Source of the DNA: Lachnospiraceae bacterium
GTDB taxonomy: Bacteria; Bacillota; Clostridia; Lachnospirales; Lachnospiraceae
Assembly (NCBI GenBank): GCA_015056815.1
Contig: SVFN01000010.1
Span: forward strand, 60,580 to 124,579
Direction of reading: 5' to 3'
Length of the DNA: 64,000 bases
The first letter of the stretch is position 1. Every line of letters begins with the position of its first letter. This document shows, in pieces, positions 54,757 through 63,563 of this stretch. A program made the position numbers and the translations under genes. The notes below the pieces were generated by a model. The model worked only from the letters and a program-made list of their open reading frames with translations, had not been told where the DNA came from and ran no database searches.

Positions 54757-56560
54757 AGAATTTATCAATGAAATAAATACAGATAAGCCTATCGAATCCA
54801 TAATTACATTCTTTATAGACAATGAATGGTTCGGAGAAACTATCCGTAAAGAAAACGGTAAAATAATGCTCTCTGACGACCAAATAGAGCGTTTCACAAA
54901 AAATCTGAGCACTTTCCTTGATGATAATGAAGATTCTATATATGAACGCTTCAAAGATAAACTCCCTGAAACCTATAGATTATTCAATAATTTTCTATCT
55001 GAAACGAAAGTAGACAAAGAATCAAAGCATCATATTATTGATTTTATGCTCTATAGGCTCAGCAAAGAGTTATTTTTCTATACCGATAACGAAATGGAAG
55101 AACTTCTATCGGATGCCACTTTTGAACTAATAAAAGCTCACGGCGATATTCTTACATTTTTTATTGCCTGGCTTAAACTCAATCATAAGACCGTATATCA
55201 AAAGGATTATGTGCTTAACAAGCGTTACACAATGGACATTCAGAACGAGGCTTATGATTTTGATGATTATATAAAGCTTTTATATTATCTCTTCTCGGAA
55301 GAATACATTGAAGATAACGAGATGTTTAGAAAAGCCGCTGAATCAAAGAATTATACAGACACATGGCTTTATCTTGCACTTCACTTTATAAGGCCTCTTC
55401 GTATGACGGATATGGAAAGGCTCTACCATCCTACACTTCCTTATTCTTCAGAAGAAGTAATAGAAAAGATTAAAAATGATGAATTTAGTGATAATGATGC
55501 AAGATATGTTCTTTTATCAATTACGAAACGCATGAGCTGGCTTCCGCTTACGCCTAATAAAACGGCTTCTGCAAGTAATGTAACACCGATTAGCTTTGAT
55601 ATTCCAACATCCTGCGAAACACTTATAGGCAAACTATTTGCTCTTGCACAGGCTCACAGAAACCTTATAGGTACACCGGATGCACCCATTGTAAGAAAGG
55701 TAAGTACTTATCAGGAAATTAACAGATATATGGGTGAAGAAATAGGTGAACTGTTTCTAAATAACGATTTCAGATCTCGCTCGGCCACTAAATCTTTCTT
55801 GCAGGACATTTACATGGTTGCTGATGAAAATATCCCTGCCGATGATAGCGGATACCATGTGAAAGGATATTATCTTGCTGCCTATGTACGAAGCCACAAA
55901 GGTTCCTACGGTCATATTGCGTCTACCACTTTTGAATACTTAAAAGATGCCAAATTCAGCAAACTGACACCTGAATTTGTGGCATTTGAACTGTTAGAAC
56001 GAGGAGTATTTTCTTTTATGTCCTCAATGCTACTTAAAATGGCTGTTGGAGAAAAGTTTGATGATTTATCTCCAAGAAATCAGACAAGTATTATCAAGTT
56101 AGTGGATTTGAGTCCAAAGGAAATAGAAACTGTTGTTAATACCGTAGACAAGGGAATGCTATTTGCAAAGGACACGCTTTATAGCCTTATTACCGAAGAA
56201 ACGGATATTTTGATGGTACTTCACCGAATAGGATCTGGCGAAGCCTTCTCAAAGCAAAGAGAATGCTTATGCCTTATGTCTGCGTTAGAAAAGCTGTGTC
56301 CGTATGCGAATAAGCGAAACTGTGTTGGATGTAAATATGAAATCAGCACACGTTCTACACTATTCCTGCTCATAGAAGAATATAACCGTATCAGAAACCT
56401 CTATTCTTCCACAAAAGATACTCTTGAAAAGACAAAGTATAAAAAAATCCTTATAGATATTATTGCTCCTCAAATGGATGAAATGCTCTGTGCTATAAGA
56501 GAAAACTACGGAGAAGATGTTTTTTTGGATTACGAAAGGCTAATAAAGGAGAATACCTAA
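54743..56560 (+). CDS. Large recombinase-like protein, catalytic residues incomplete (TnpB-like)
   Basis: The 605-residue protein begins MKEFKEFINEINTDKP, overlapping the first recombinase by 14 bases. It has the general plan of a tyrosine recombinase: YLALHFIRPLRMTDMERLYH (about 210-229) resembles box I, and AAYVRSHKGSYGHIASTTFE followed by YLKDAKF (about 380-407) sits where box II, the GH motif and the tyrosine would be. The normal HxxR spacing is not clear. A Cys cluster (CPYANKRNCVGC) lies near residue 520. Length and position resemble TnpB of Tn554-type elements. It may be structural rather than catalytic. Family is inference. Confidence 0.6.
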   Translation: MKEFKEFINEINTDKPIESIITFFIDNEWFGETIRKENGKIMLSDDQIERFTKNLSTFLDDNEDSIYERFKDKLPETYRLFNNFLSETKVDKESKHHIIDFMLYRLSKELFFYTDNEMEELLSDATFELIKAHGDILTFFIAWLKLNHKTVYQKDYVLNKRYTMDIQNEAYDFDDYIKLLYYLFSEEYIEDNEMFRKAAESKNYTDTWLYLALHFIRPLRMTDMERLYHPTLPYSSEEVIEKIKNDEFSDNDARYVLLSITKRMSWLPLTPNKTASASNVTPISFDIPTSCETLIGKLFALAQAHRNLIGTPDAPIVRKVSTYQEINRYMGEEIGELFLNNDFRSRSATKSFLQDIYMVADENIPADDSGYHVKGYYLAAYVRSHKGSYGHIASTTFEYLKDAKFSKLTPEFVAFELLERGVFSFMSSMLLKMAVGEKFDDLSPRNQTSIIKLVDLSPKEIETVVNTVDKGMLFAKDTLYSLITEETDILMVLHRIGSGEAFSKQRECLCLMSALEKLCPYANKRNCVGCKYEISTRSTLFLLIEEYNRIRNLYSSTKDTLEKTKYKKILIDIIAPQMDEMLCAIRENYGEDVFLDYERLIKENT

Positions 56561-58233
56561 TGAATGTAACACTTGCAGAAAACCTGTTTTCATCAAATCT
56601 TAACTTCTTAGAACTTGATTCCTTATCTGTATCTTCTGCAAAAGATCGGTTTCATGAGTTTCAGCGTGCCGGTGTCATTAAGGATAACTGCACCTTTAAT
56701 GATAACAAATGGTATACGACCAATGAATACGCAAATATTGGTCTATATTTTGATTTCAACAGGTTCTCATACAGAAAGTATGAACCCATATTTAATTTGT
56801 CCTTTGAGAATTTTGTGGACTATGTAAAAGCATACTGTATATCAATCTTTGGTAAAAACGTGCTTATAAGTATTGAGAATACCCTGCTTGATATTAAACA
56901 TCTTCTCAATAAGGATTATGAAGATATATGCGGAGAAATGTCGGTTTTAAGACTCTATTCAGTCAATCGTTTATCTGACTTTTTATCCTTACTTGTTACT
57001 GATGATAATGCAGATGAAATGGAACGTCTAATAAGCGCACTGGATTCCTATGCAGATATTAAATATGGCTCTAATAAAGGATTTAACCAAAGAGAACTTG
57101 CAGATTTTGATTCATATTTTAAATTTGATGACATCATAAAGGATTATTGGAACTCTGATAAATCACCGGAAGACCGATTCTTTTACTATCCTTTGTATAT
57201 TTGGTGGGTTCTTACTGCTGTTATTCCTCTGCGTCCAAGAGAATTCCTTCTTACCGAGAGAGATTGTATATATAAGGATAATGACGGCAGATATAACCTT
57301 AAACTTCGAAGAAATCAACTGAAAGGTGGAGTAAATGGAGAACTTTCCTACAAAATATCAGATGCGTACCATACACAACCGATTCCTATTCCTGACTATT
57401 TGGGAAAAATCATTGAGGAATATATAAATGAAACAGATAAATACGAGCATACAGATATAGATACTCTGTTTGTAACGGATCCTCATTACAGAAAATGGGG
57501 CCAGCGTAAACACTCTGATAGCAGATTCCTCACGTACATGAATATGAACACTATACTCAAGTATTTCTACAAGGAAATCGTTCATGGAAAGTACGGCTAT
57601 ACCATCAGATATGACAACGAGGAAGTGGACCACGAAAATAAAGAAATCAGGTACATACATTTAGGAGATACACGACACATAGCATTTATCAATCTTATGC
57701 AGGAAGGTGCCACTCCGGTTACGGCTATGCTGCTTGGTGGACACACGAATATTGAAATGGCAAGCCACTATTATTCAAATGTCACACAGTTTATTGAATG
57801 CCAGACCTATAGACAATATAGAAAACGTATCAGCGGAGATGTTGAATACAAATTATCACATGCTGATAAGCTTCCTCCTGTGGGCGAATATAAGCTTTTA
57901 TCAGACGGAGGCGTATGTTATTCGTCTGAATACCATAATGGCTCTATTTCAGACTGTATCAATGTTTCCGGTCCTAATGGAGAAATAGGATATTGTCCTG
58001 ACTGTGTTTATTACAGAAAACAGGGCGTTTCCTACTTTTCCGGCGATGATATTTACAAACGCCATATCGAAGAAGACAGCAAGACTCTGTTTCTTGCCAT
58101 GCAATCAGTAATGGAAGGAAAAGGCAATCCTGAAAACATAAATGAGGCAATACTTAAACTAAATTCGAGCAATTATTCCTACAAAGCTTACCTGCAGGAA
58201 AAATATGCTCATGAAGGAGAAAAAAATGGCTAG
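56560..58233 (+). CDS. Tyrosine recombinase 2 of the island
   Basis: The 557-residue protein starts inside the previous stop (TAATG). Box I is LTAVIPLRPREFLLTERDC (about 222-240). Box II is LGDTRHIAFINLM (about 368-380), then LGGHTNIEMASHYYSNV carries the GH motif and the nucleophile tyrosine. A C-terminal zinc-ligand cluster (GGVCYSSEYHNG, then YCPDCVYYRKQG) follows the catalytic domain. It is thus a complete recombinase with an extra metal-binding tail. The next gene overlaps it by 8 bases. The pair of recombinases suggests ordered excision and insertion. Confidence 0.9.
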   Translation: MNVTLAENLFSSNLNFLELDSLSVSSAKDRFHEFQRAGVIKDNCTFNDNKWYTTNEYANIGLYFDFNRFSYRKYEPIFNLSFENFVDYVKAYCISIFGKNVLISIENTLLDIKHLLNKDYEDICGEMSVLRLYSVNRLSDFLSLLVTDDNADEMERLISALDSYADIKYGSNKGFNQRELADFDSYFKFDDIIKDYWNSDKSPEDRFFYYPLYIWWVLTAVIPLRPREFLLTERDCIYKDNDGRYNLKLRRNQLKGGVNGELSYKISDAYHTQPIPIPDYLGKIIEEYINETDKYEHTDIDTLFVTDPHYRKWGQRKHSDSRFLTYMNMNTILKYFYKEIVHGKYGYTIRYDNEEVDHENKEIRYIHLGDTRHIAFINLMQEGATPVTAMLLGGHTNIEMASHYYSNVTQFIECQTYRQYRKRISGDVEYKLSHADKLPPVGEYKLLSDGGVCYSSEYHNGSISDCINVSGPNGEIGYCPDCVYYRKQGVSYFSGDDIYKRHIEEDSKTLFLAMQSVMEGKGNPENINEAILKLNSSNYSYKAYLQEKYAHEGEKNG

Positions 58234-58930
58234 ACCTAAACTAATTGAAAATGATGTTTTATTAGACTTAATAAAGAAATATTTCAATGATGAATGCCGA
58301 GGTAATATTAAAAAATTAAAGGCTTCTGAAATAGTTAAATATATCAACGCAAATGGATACCCGGATTATCCTGCAACCACATTAAGACGCACTCCTATTG
58401 CTAGGGAATATATTGAAGAACTAAAAGCTACTGCAGCCGATGAACACTATGTTACATCTGTATCTTACCAAACAATAGATGCTGCGTTATTGGTAGATTC
58501 TAATCGTTCAAGAGATACACTTATTAAAGCTATTACTGACAGGGATAACTACTATAAGATGATTGCTGATTCAGCTGCACAGACCTTTGAGCGATACAAT
58601 ACGCTATCAAAAAAATATGATACTGAGGTAATTGCTCACAAAGAATTAGAGGATATAGTATCCGCATTAAAAGAACTGGACTCTGAAAATAAAAAACGAA
58701 TAAAAGAGCTGGAAAAAGAACTTAAAGCCTACAAATCTGTTGTTGAAACTTATGTGTACCCCGAAATTGCTAATGAATTATTAGTAAAAGAAGGTGCTAT
58801 AAGACAGACAGATGAAATAATTAAAGCCAATTCGCTTGAAGATAGCATTATTACTGCTACTACTGACATCAGAAAGATTTCAAAATCAAGAAGTAAAGTT
58901 ATTGAAGGATTATTCCAATTAGAGGATTAA
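58226..58930 (+). CDS. Coiled-coil DNA-binding-like protein (TnpC-like position)
   Basis: The 234-residue protein starts MARPKLIENDVLLDLIKKYF at the ATG after GGAG. Residues 1-70 form a small helical domain (KLKASEIVKYINANGYPDYP and TTLRRTPIAREYIEEL) that resembles the winged N terminus of KfrA or TnpC-like proteins. Residues about 90-180 form a coiled coil (HKELEDIVSALKELDSENKK). Tn554-type tnpC genes encode a small helical accessory protein in the same position. It may bind element ends or orient the recombinases. Function is inference. Confidence 0.65.
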   Translation: MARPKLIENDVLLDLIKKYFNDECRGNIKKLKASEIVKYINANGYPDYPATTLRRTPIAREYIEELKATAADEHYVTSVSYQTIDAALLVDSNRSRDTLIKAITDRDNYYKMIADSAAQTFERYNTLSKKYDTEVIAHKELEDIVSALKELDSENKKRIKELEKELKAYKSVVETYVYPEIANELLVKEGAIRQTDEIIKANSLEDSIITATTDIRKISKSRSKVIEGLFQLED

Positions 58931-58931
58931 T

Positions 58932-61900
58932 ATGGGAAAGAAAGTTTCAGATATTCCTCACATGCTTAAAATGTGGGATTTCGAATTAAATACAGATGAA
59001 CCAGATAAAGTGTCTGTCCATCTTGAAGATCCGAGGCATTGGAAATGTCCTGATTGTGGGTATACTTGGACTTCTTCTGTAAAAGCACGATGCAGAAGTT
59101 CAGGCAAGTGTCCTTGCCATGAATCAAATAAGGTTATTATGAAAGGCGTCAATGATGTATTGACCATTGTAAAAGGACTTTCCGACCTACTTGATGAAGA
59201 TAACGATTTTGAACTGATTCATACACAGGGAATTGATTCGTCTATACCCGTTAATCTGTACTGCAAGGAATGCGGCAGAAAATGGTCCGTAATGCTTAAG
59301 TCACAGATTAAAAAAGACGGAAACGATGGATATATTGTTTCCGGATGCCCCCATTACAATACTGTCAAACGAAAAAAGAACGAAGTTCCATTCTGTAATG
59401 AAGTAGAATCAATCTATCGCTTTTGGGATGATAATAACCCACTTAATCCATACAGAGTAAAGTCAAACTCTAACCAAAAGGCTCATTTTATATGCAGGAA
59501 CTGCGGATATGATTGGGCCACAACAATTCTAGCCCAAGCCCAAGGTACTGGCAAATGTAAATGTTGTGAACTACAGCGTGTAACAAGAAAAGGCTACACA
59601 GATGTTTTTACTCTTATACCAGACTCTAGGAAATACTTTAATTTCGGTAAAAATAAGGATATTGATATTTATTCTATTCCACTTCGAAATTCGGATACTC
59701 CTATAGATTGGAAATGTCCTGATTGTGGGTACGAATGGTCTGCTCCTTTAGCTTCACGAATAAGAGGAAAAAAAGATTCTTATTCGTTTAAGGGCTGCCA
59801 GCAATGCTATTTACATAGTGTAGAACGTATTACTCCTGTTGCCTCTATACCTAAGTTAGTAAAATATTGGGATTTTAAAAAGAATAAAGGAATAGATATC
59901 AACCTTACTTCTGCTCATTCTTATGATTCTGCATTCTGGAGAGATAAAAAATGCGGATATGAATGGGAAGAAACCATTAAGGGATTTAACGGTAGAGATG
60001 ATGAGTGTCCATTTTGTGCAGGAAAACAGAATGCCATAATGCTTGATAAGAACGACATCTTTACTATTTGTCCTGAATTGGCATCTATTTACGATTTTGA
60101 AACGAATGAACGCAATGGTATTGATATATGCTCTTTAACGCCTAATTCAAGGACCGAAGCCCATTTTAAGTGTAAGAAATGTGGTAATGAATGGGATTCA
60201 CCTATTTCAAACAGAATTAAATTAAGAAATGGTAAGTATGTATTTGTAGATTGTCCTGAATGTAGTAACAAATCGTTTAGGAAAATTCCATATTCCGAAG
60301 AATATCCAGACCTTGCAGCCATGTACAGAAAAGACCTAAATAATGTTGAATTGGATTCTATCAGAGGTACAAATGCTATCAACTATACTTACTACCACTG
60401 GAATTGCCTTATTTGTGGTGAAACCTTTGAATCTACCTTGAGGGCAATGACACAATCACGCAGCATCCCAACAAAAGGATGTCCTTACTGTTCTCATACA
60501 AAGGTTCGCAAAGGCGAGAGCTTTGGAGATATGCATCCAGAACTTATTCGAGAATATGACACAAGCAATGAAATTGATATATTAAAAGCATTTCCTAATG
60601 GAAAAGAGTCTGTTAGATGGATATGTAAGGATTGCGGATATAAATGGGAAGCTACATTTGCTTTAAGGCATATGGGTAGCGGCAAGTGTCCTGAATGTTA
60701 TAAGTTGGGAAGAAATATAAAAGAGGAGTGTTTTGCTGCTGTTTATCCAGAATATGTTGAATTATGGAGCTCTGATAATAAACGAACTCCTTATGATACA
60801 TTTTACACATCAAATCTTTGGATTCATTGGAATTGTCAAAACTGCGGAAGTGTATATGGTGCTGAAATTAAAGATATGATCAATGGAGATGCCGGGTGCC
60901 CCTACTGCAGAGGTATTAAACTAAATCCCGAAACCAATTCGTTAAGGGTTCTTTATCCTAATATTGCACGAAGATGGAGCAATAATAACGCAATCGAATC
61001 AAATATGGTTCTTCCTACGGCTGGAAATCCATATAAATGGATATGTGACACTTGTCACGGAGAATATACTTCTCGTGTAAAAGATGTTGTTGCAGGTGCT
61101 GATGAATGCCCATATTGCAAGGGAACGAAAGTGTTAGCAGGGTTCAATTCATTAAAAGCAATAAATCCTGAACTAGCCAAGCAGATATCTCCTTTAAACG
61201 AGGTAGATGCAGATCATATTCTTCCTTCGAAGCAGTCCGTCCAATTATGGCGATGTCCTGACTGTGGCAGTGATTACAATGCCACTACTTTAGATATGGA
61301 GAACGGTTACACTTGTCCCTATTGTTCCGATAGAGTTGTTTTACCTGGAATAAATTCCTTAAAAGCTAAAAATCCTGAGTTAGCAAAACTAATTTCGCCT
61401 CTTAATGAAAAAGACTCTGATCATATACTACCTTCAAAACAGTCAGTACAACTGTGGAGATGCCCAGATTGTGGTGGAGATTATACCGCCACTACCTTAG
61501 ATATGGAGAACGGTTACACTTGTCCCTATTGTTCCGATAGAGTTGTTTTACCTGGAATAAATTCCTTAAAAGCTAAAAATCCTGAGTTAGCAAAACTAAT
61601 TTCGCCTCTTAATGAAAAAGACTCTGATCATATACTACCTTCAAAACAGTCAGTACAACTGTGGAGATGCCCAGATTGTGGTGGAGATTATACCGCCACT
61701 ACCTTAGATATGGAGAACGGTTACACTTGTCCCTATTGTAATGACCGGTTACTCCTTAAAGGGTTTAATTCATTCGGTGACAAACATCCAGATTTACTTG
61801 AAGAAATGGATGGAATCGCTAATTATCTATTGCCGTATACAGAATTTGATGTTATGGATAAATCAACCAAGAAATTCTGGTGGACATGCACCAAAAACCC

Positions 61901-62030
61901 CAGACATAAATACCCCATGTCCCCCAATACAAGACTTATGTTCCAAAAGCGCAACCGAGAACCCTGCCTATACTGCAGAGGACAGCGCCGCAAACTAAAT
62001 CGTTTTGTAAAATATGATCCTGATAAGTAA
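58932..62030 (+). CDS. Giant zinc-ribbon-array protein (about 14 DUF4379-like modules)
   Basis: The 1032-residue protein consists almost entirely of ~70-residue units, each with W-x-C-x-x-C and a second C-x-x-C about 25 residues later. Examples are WKCPDCGYTWTSSVKARCRS, WICKDCGYKWEATFALRHMG and WRCPDCGGDYTATTLDMENG. I count about 14, the last being degenerate. Linkers of the type NPELAKLISPLNEKDSDHIL alternate with them. The unit resembles zinc-ribbon domain DUF4379, seen in repeated arrays beside mobile and nuclease-containing genes. Nothing catalytic is visible. Two modules are identical at DNA level. It is the last gene of the recombinase operon, 1 base after the coiled-coil gene. Likely nucleic-acid binding; role unknown. 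Confidence 0.8.
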   Translation: MGKKVSDIPHMLKMWDFELNTDEPDKVSVHLEDPRHWKCPDCGYTWTSSVKARCRSSGKCPCHESNKVIMKGVNDVLTIVKGLSDLLDEDNDFELIHTQGIDSSIPVNLYCKECGRKWSVMLKSQIKKDGNDGYIVSGCPHYNTVKRKKNEVPFCNEVESIYRFWDDNNPLNPYRVKSNSNQKAHFICRNCGYDWATTILAQAQGTGKCKCCELQRVTRKGYTDVFTLIPDSRKYFNFGKNKDIDIYSIPLRNSDTPIDWKCPDCGYEWSAPLASRIRGKKDSYSFKGCQQCYLHSVERITPVASIPKLVKYWDFKKNKGIDINLTSAHSYDSAFWRDKKCGYEWEETIKGFNGRDDECPFCAGKQNAIMLDKNDIFTICPELASIYDFETNERNGIDICSLTPNSRTEAHFKCKKCGNEWDSPISNRIKLRNGKYVFVDCPECSNKSFRKIPYSEEYPDLAAMYRKDLNNVELDSIRGTNAINYTYYHWNCLICGETFESTLRAMTQSRSIPTKGCPYCSHTKVRKGESFGDMHPELIREYDTSNEIDILKAFPNGKESVRWICKDCGYKWEATFALRHMGSGKCPECYKLGRNIKEECFAAVYPEYVELWSSDNKRTPYDTFYTSNLWIHWNCQNCGSVYGAEIKDMINGDAGCPYCRGIKLNPETNSLRVLYPNIARRWSNNNAIESNMVLPTAGNPYKWICDTCHGEYTSRVKDVVAGADECPYCKGTKVLAGFNSLKAINPELAKQISPLNEVDADHILPSKQSVQLWRCPDCGSDYNATTLDMENGYTCPYCSDRVVLPGINSLKAKNPELAKLISPLNEKDSDHILPSKQSVQLWRCPDCGGDYTATTLDMENGYTCPYCSDRVVLPGINSLKAKNPELAKLISPLNEKDSDHILPSKQSVQLWRCPDCGGDYTATTLDMENGYTCPYCNDRLLLKGFNSFGDKHPDLLEEMDGIANYLLPYTEFDVMDKSTKKFWWTCTKNPRHKYPMSPNTRLMFQKRNREPCLYCRGQRRKLNRFVKYDPDK
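61314..61727 (+). repeat. Two identical 207-bp tandem units in the zinc-ribbon gene
   Basis: 61314-61520 and 61521-61727 are identical base for base; each encodes one 69-residue zinc-ribbon module. The following unit begins with the same bases at 61728 and then diverges. The preceding unit is homologous but diverged. This indicates recent duplication. Confidence 0.95.
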
Positions 62031-62050
62031 AAAAAGCAAGATTTCCGAGG

Positions 62051-62234
62051 TAACTGCAACAGCGCAATGAAACCATAAAAAATAAGGGCAGACTGGGTGT
62101 TTCACACTCGGATCTGTCCTTTTTCGTGCGGTTTTCTGGCTTAAAACCGTTTCAAAATCATCTTTCAGAACACGCAAAGAAGACCTTTCGGCAAGGTCTT
62201 CAGCGTAAATGCAATGGAAAAATTGTTGCGGTTA
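62051..62234. repeat. Inverted-repeat-bounded segment after the zinc-ribbon gene
   Basis: TAACTGCAAC (62051-62060) and GTTGCGGTTA (62225-62234) form 10-base ends with one mismatch; the sequence echoes the ends of the 68-bp repeats further right. Inside are a terminator hairpin and a GAAGACCTT/AAGGTCTTC hairpin at 62179-62201. Confidence 0.45.
62084..62121 (+). terminator. Terminator of the recombinase/zinc-ribbon operon
   Basis: AAGGGCAGA pairs with TCTGTCCTT (one G-U pair), with an inner GGTGT/ACACT stem, then TTTTTCG. It lies 54 bases after the zinc-ribbon stop. Confidence 0.8.
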
Positions 62235-62400
62235 ATCTGACTTTTTACCCAGAAGCTTCGGAGTCAGGATGACTTCCTCCGGCGGGATGCGCTCCAATCC
62301 GAGGAATGTGAAGAAATCCTCTGGCATATATTTCATGGCCTGCTCATAAGGGCAGCTTGCGACCATCGCTATAAAATGTGCCTGAACGGAGCAAACTCGG
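62232..62400 (-). pseudogene. Short coding remnant, family not recognised
   Basis: The minus strand encodes an open tail of about 50 residues ending at the stop 62232-62234, including YEQAMKYMPEDFFTFLGLER and EEVILTPKLLGKKSD. A nearby ATG in another frame (MLTDTEFAPFRHIL) looks like a displaced N terminus. Local GC is higher than the surrounding island. It is probably a scrap of a mobile-element gene, but I cannot name the family. The rest of the 529-base gap (62401-62559) is AT-rich leader sequence with no gene. Confidence 0.35.
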
Positions 62401-62559
62401 TATCAGTCAACATATTGCTTTTTTCAGAAAAATGGCATAAAATAAAATCATAATAGTCTTGTTTTGTTTATGTCAAGAGTGAGTGTGCGGATGAGGCTCT
62501 TGCAAGAATGGCAGAGGAAAGAAAGCGTACAAATAAGAGATGAGAAGGGATGTAAAAAT

Positions 62560-62754
62560 ATGGCGCAGATGAGCTATGGAGCACAAATGGAAACTCTTGC
62601 AAATATATTAAGCAAGAATATAGAGCAGTTCAAAAGCCTTCCGGCTGATGAAGCTAGAAAAAAAGCACATGAGGATCTTGTTAGAATTGGATTAATAGAT
62701 GAAAATGAAAATTTTACGCCACCTTATGTTGCATTAATGAACGATTATGTATAG
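62560..62754 (+). CDS. Small hypothetical protein, antitoxin-like position
   Basis: The 64-residue protein starts MAQMSYGAQMETLANILSKN at an ATG preceded by AAGGGA; a longer frame from 62464 has no site. It is hydrophilic, mostly helical and ends ENFTPPYVALMNDYV. I recall similar short proteins in Lachnospiraceae next to toxin-like genes but cannot confirm this. The next gene overlaps it by 8 bases, the usual spacing of toxin-antitoxin pairs. The partner is truncated and chimeric, so this may be an orphan antitoxin. Confidence 0.6.
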   Translation: MAQMSYGAQMETLANILSKNIEQFKSLPADEARKKAHEDLVRIGLIDENENFTPPYVALMNDYV

Positions 62755-63070
62755 CAAAAAAACAGAATTGATATTAGGGTTTCATGGGTGCGATAAAAAA
62801 GTTAGAGATTATGTTTTAAATAGTTTCTATGATGCAGATTATCCGGCTTTGAGTGAGGCGATGCGTCACTTTAAAGAGGATGAGGAAGGAGTGATGACCG
62901 TGTGCAAAATAATTGAAGAATATGGAACAAGTGAAGTTAGGAAAGCAATGGAGCAGGTAGTAGTGAATCTGTTTCATGAAGGAGTACCTGTTTCAACGAT
63001 TGCCAAATCTGCGGGGATCACTGAAGAAGAGGCATTAGAAATCAGAGATAAGGCACTTCAGCCTGTGTAA
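62747..63070 (+). pseudogene. Chimeric remnant: toxin-like N terminus joined to a nuclease-type C terminus
   Basis: The 107-residue frame opens MYSKKTELILGFHGCDKKVR, which resembles the start of putative ADP-ribosyltransferase-like toxins with an LGFHGC motif (from memory). After about 30 residues it changes to VMTVCKIIEEYGTSEVRKAM and STIAKSAGITEEEALEI, typical of the C-terminal tails of PD-(D/E)XK Rpn/transposase-like proteins. It therefore looks like a deletion that fused two gene scraps. The overlap with the upstream 64-residue gene is 8 bases. It is probably not functional as toxin. Confidence 0.55.
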
Positions 63071-63085
63071 AGAAAGGAGCATTTG

Positions 63086-63122
63086 AATATCCCCAGCTAA
63101 GTTTGGTTGGGGATATTTTTTG
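63086..63122 (+). terminator. Terminator after the chimeric remnant
   Basis: AATATCCCCA pairs with TGGGGATATT around a 12-base loop; the run of T at 63116-63122 follows. The first 68-bp repeat begins 16 bases further on. Confidence 0.88.
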
Positions 63123-63137
63123 TCAGATTTTATCAGA

Positions 63138-63205
63138 GTTACTGCAACACCTGTTTCCGTCAGAGAAAATGAAACATGGCGTTGCAGTTAGCTTGAAAAT
63201 TTGCG
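63138..63205 (+). repeat. 68-bp repeat, copy 1
   Basis: Begins GTTACTGCAACACC and ends GAAAATTTGCG, with perfect inner inverted repeats ACTGCAAC/GTTGCAGT. It follows a terminator and abuts a nuclease-gene fragment. Confidence 0.8.
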
Positions 63206-63206
63206 T

Positions 63207-63513
63207 GCTGAATGAAAAGATGCAGGGACCGGAAAAGATTCGTCTGCTTAAAGAGAAATACCAGTTGCCGGTAACCGACGATTTTGAGAAGGAGGTGCTT
63301 GTGATGACGGCATATGCGGCGGGGTTATTAAAAAAAGGAGAAATAGAGGGAGAAATAAACGGAGAAATAAAAGGAGAATTTAAGGTAAATACCCTCAATG
63401 ATTGGCTGTTTTCTCAAGACAGGGTCGAGGATATACGAAAAGCTACGAAAGATCCAGAATTCCAAAAAACTCTCTTTCGAGAGATGGAAGAATCCAGAAA
63501 AAAGGATGATTAA
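63207..63513 (+). pseudogene. C-terminal fragment of an Rpn/PD-(D/E)XK nuclease-transposase-like gene
   Basis: About 100 residues remain. They include EKIRLLKEKYQLPVTDDFEK, then a stretch with a repeated EIEGEINGEIKGEF motif like the short repeats in Rpn tails, and a charged end (KDPEFQKTLFREMEESRKKDD). The N-terminal nuclease domain is absent; the frame runs back into the 68-bp repeat at 63138-63205, so an apparent start inside the upstream terminator is not believable. It may come from the same gene as the C-terminal half of the 62747-63070 remnant. Confidence 0.55.
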
Positions 63514-63520
63514 CAAAAAG

Positions 63521-63563
63521 GACTTCATTTCAGGCATCAAGCCTGAGATGGAGTCTTTTTTTT
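63521..63563 (+). terminator. Terminator after the nuclease fragment
   Basis: GACTTCATTTCAGGC pairs with GCCTGAGATGGAGTC including two G-U pairs, followed by eight T. A partial copy lies at 63650-63683. Confidence 0.9.

Noticed and set aside
61314..61727. Possible CRISPR or noncoding repeat array
   Set aside because: The 207-base identical units are contiguous, in frame, and encode zinc-ribbon modules.
62464..62559. N-terminal extension of the 64-residue antitoxin-like protein
   Set aside because: The extension has no ribosome site, while the internal ATG at 62560 has one; the extension also reads AT-rich leader sequence.
63103..63206. Start of a 136-residue frame inside the terminator at 63086-63122
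   Set aside because: Its ATG lies in a hairpin loop and the first 35 residues are encoded by the 68-bp repeat; only the C-terminal part resembles a real gene.
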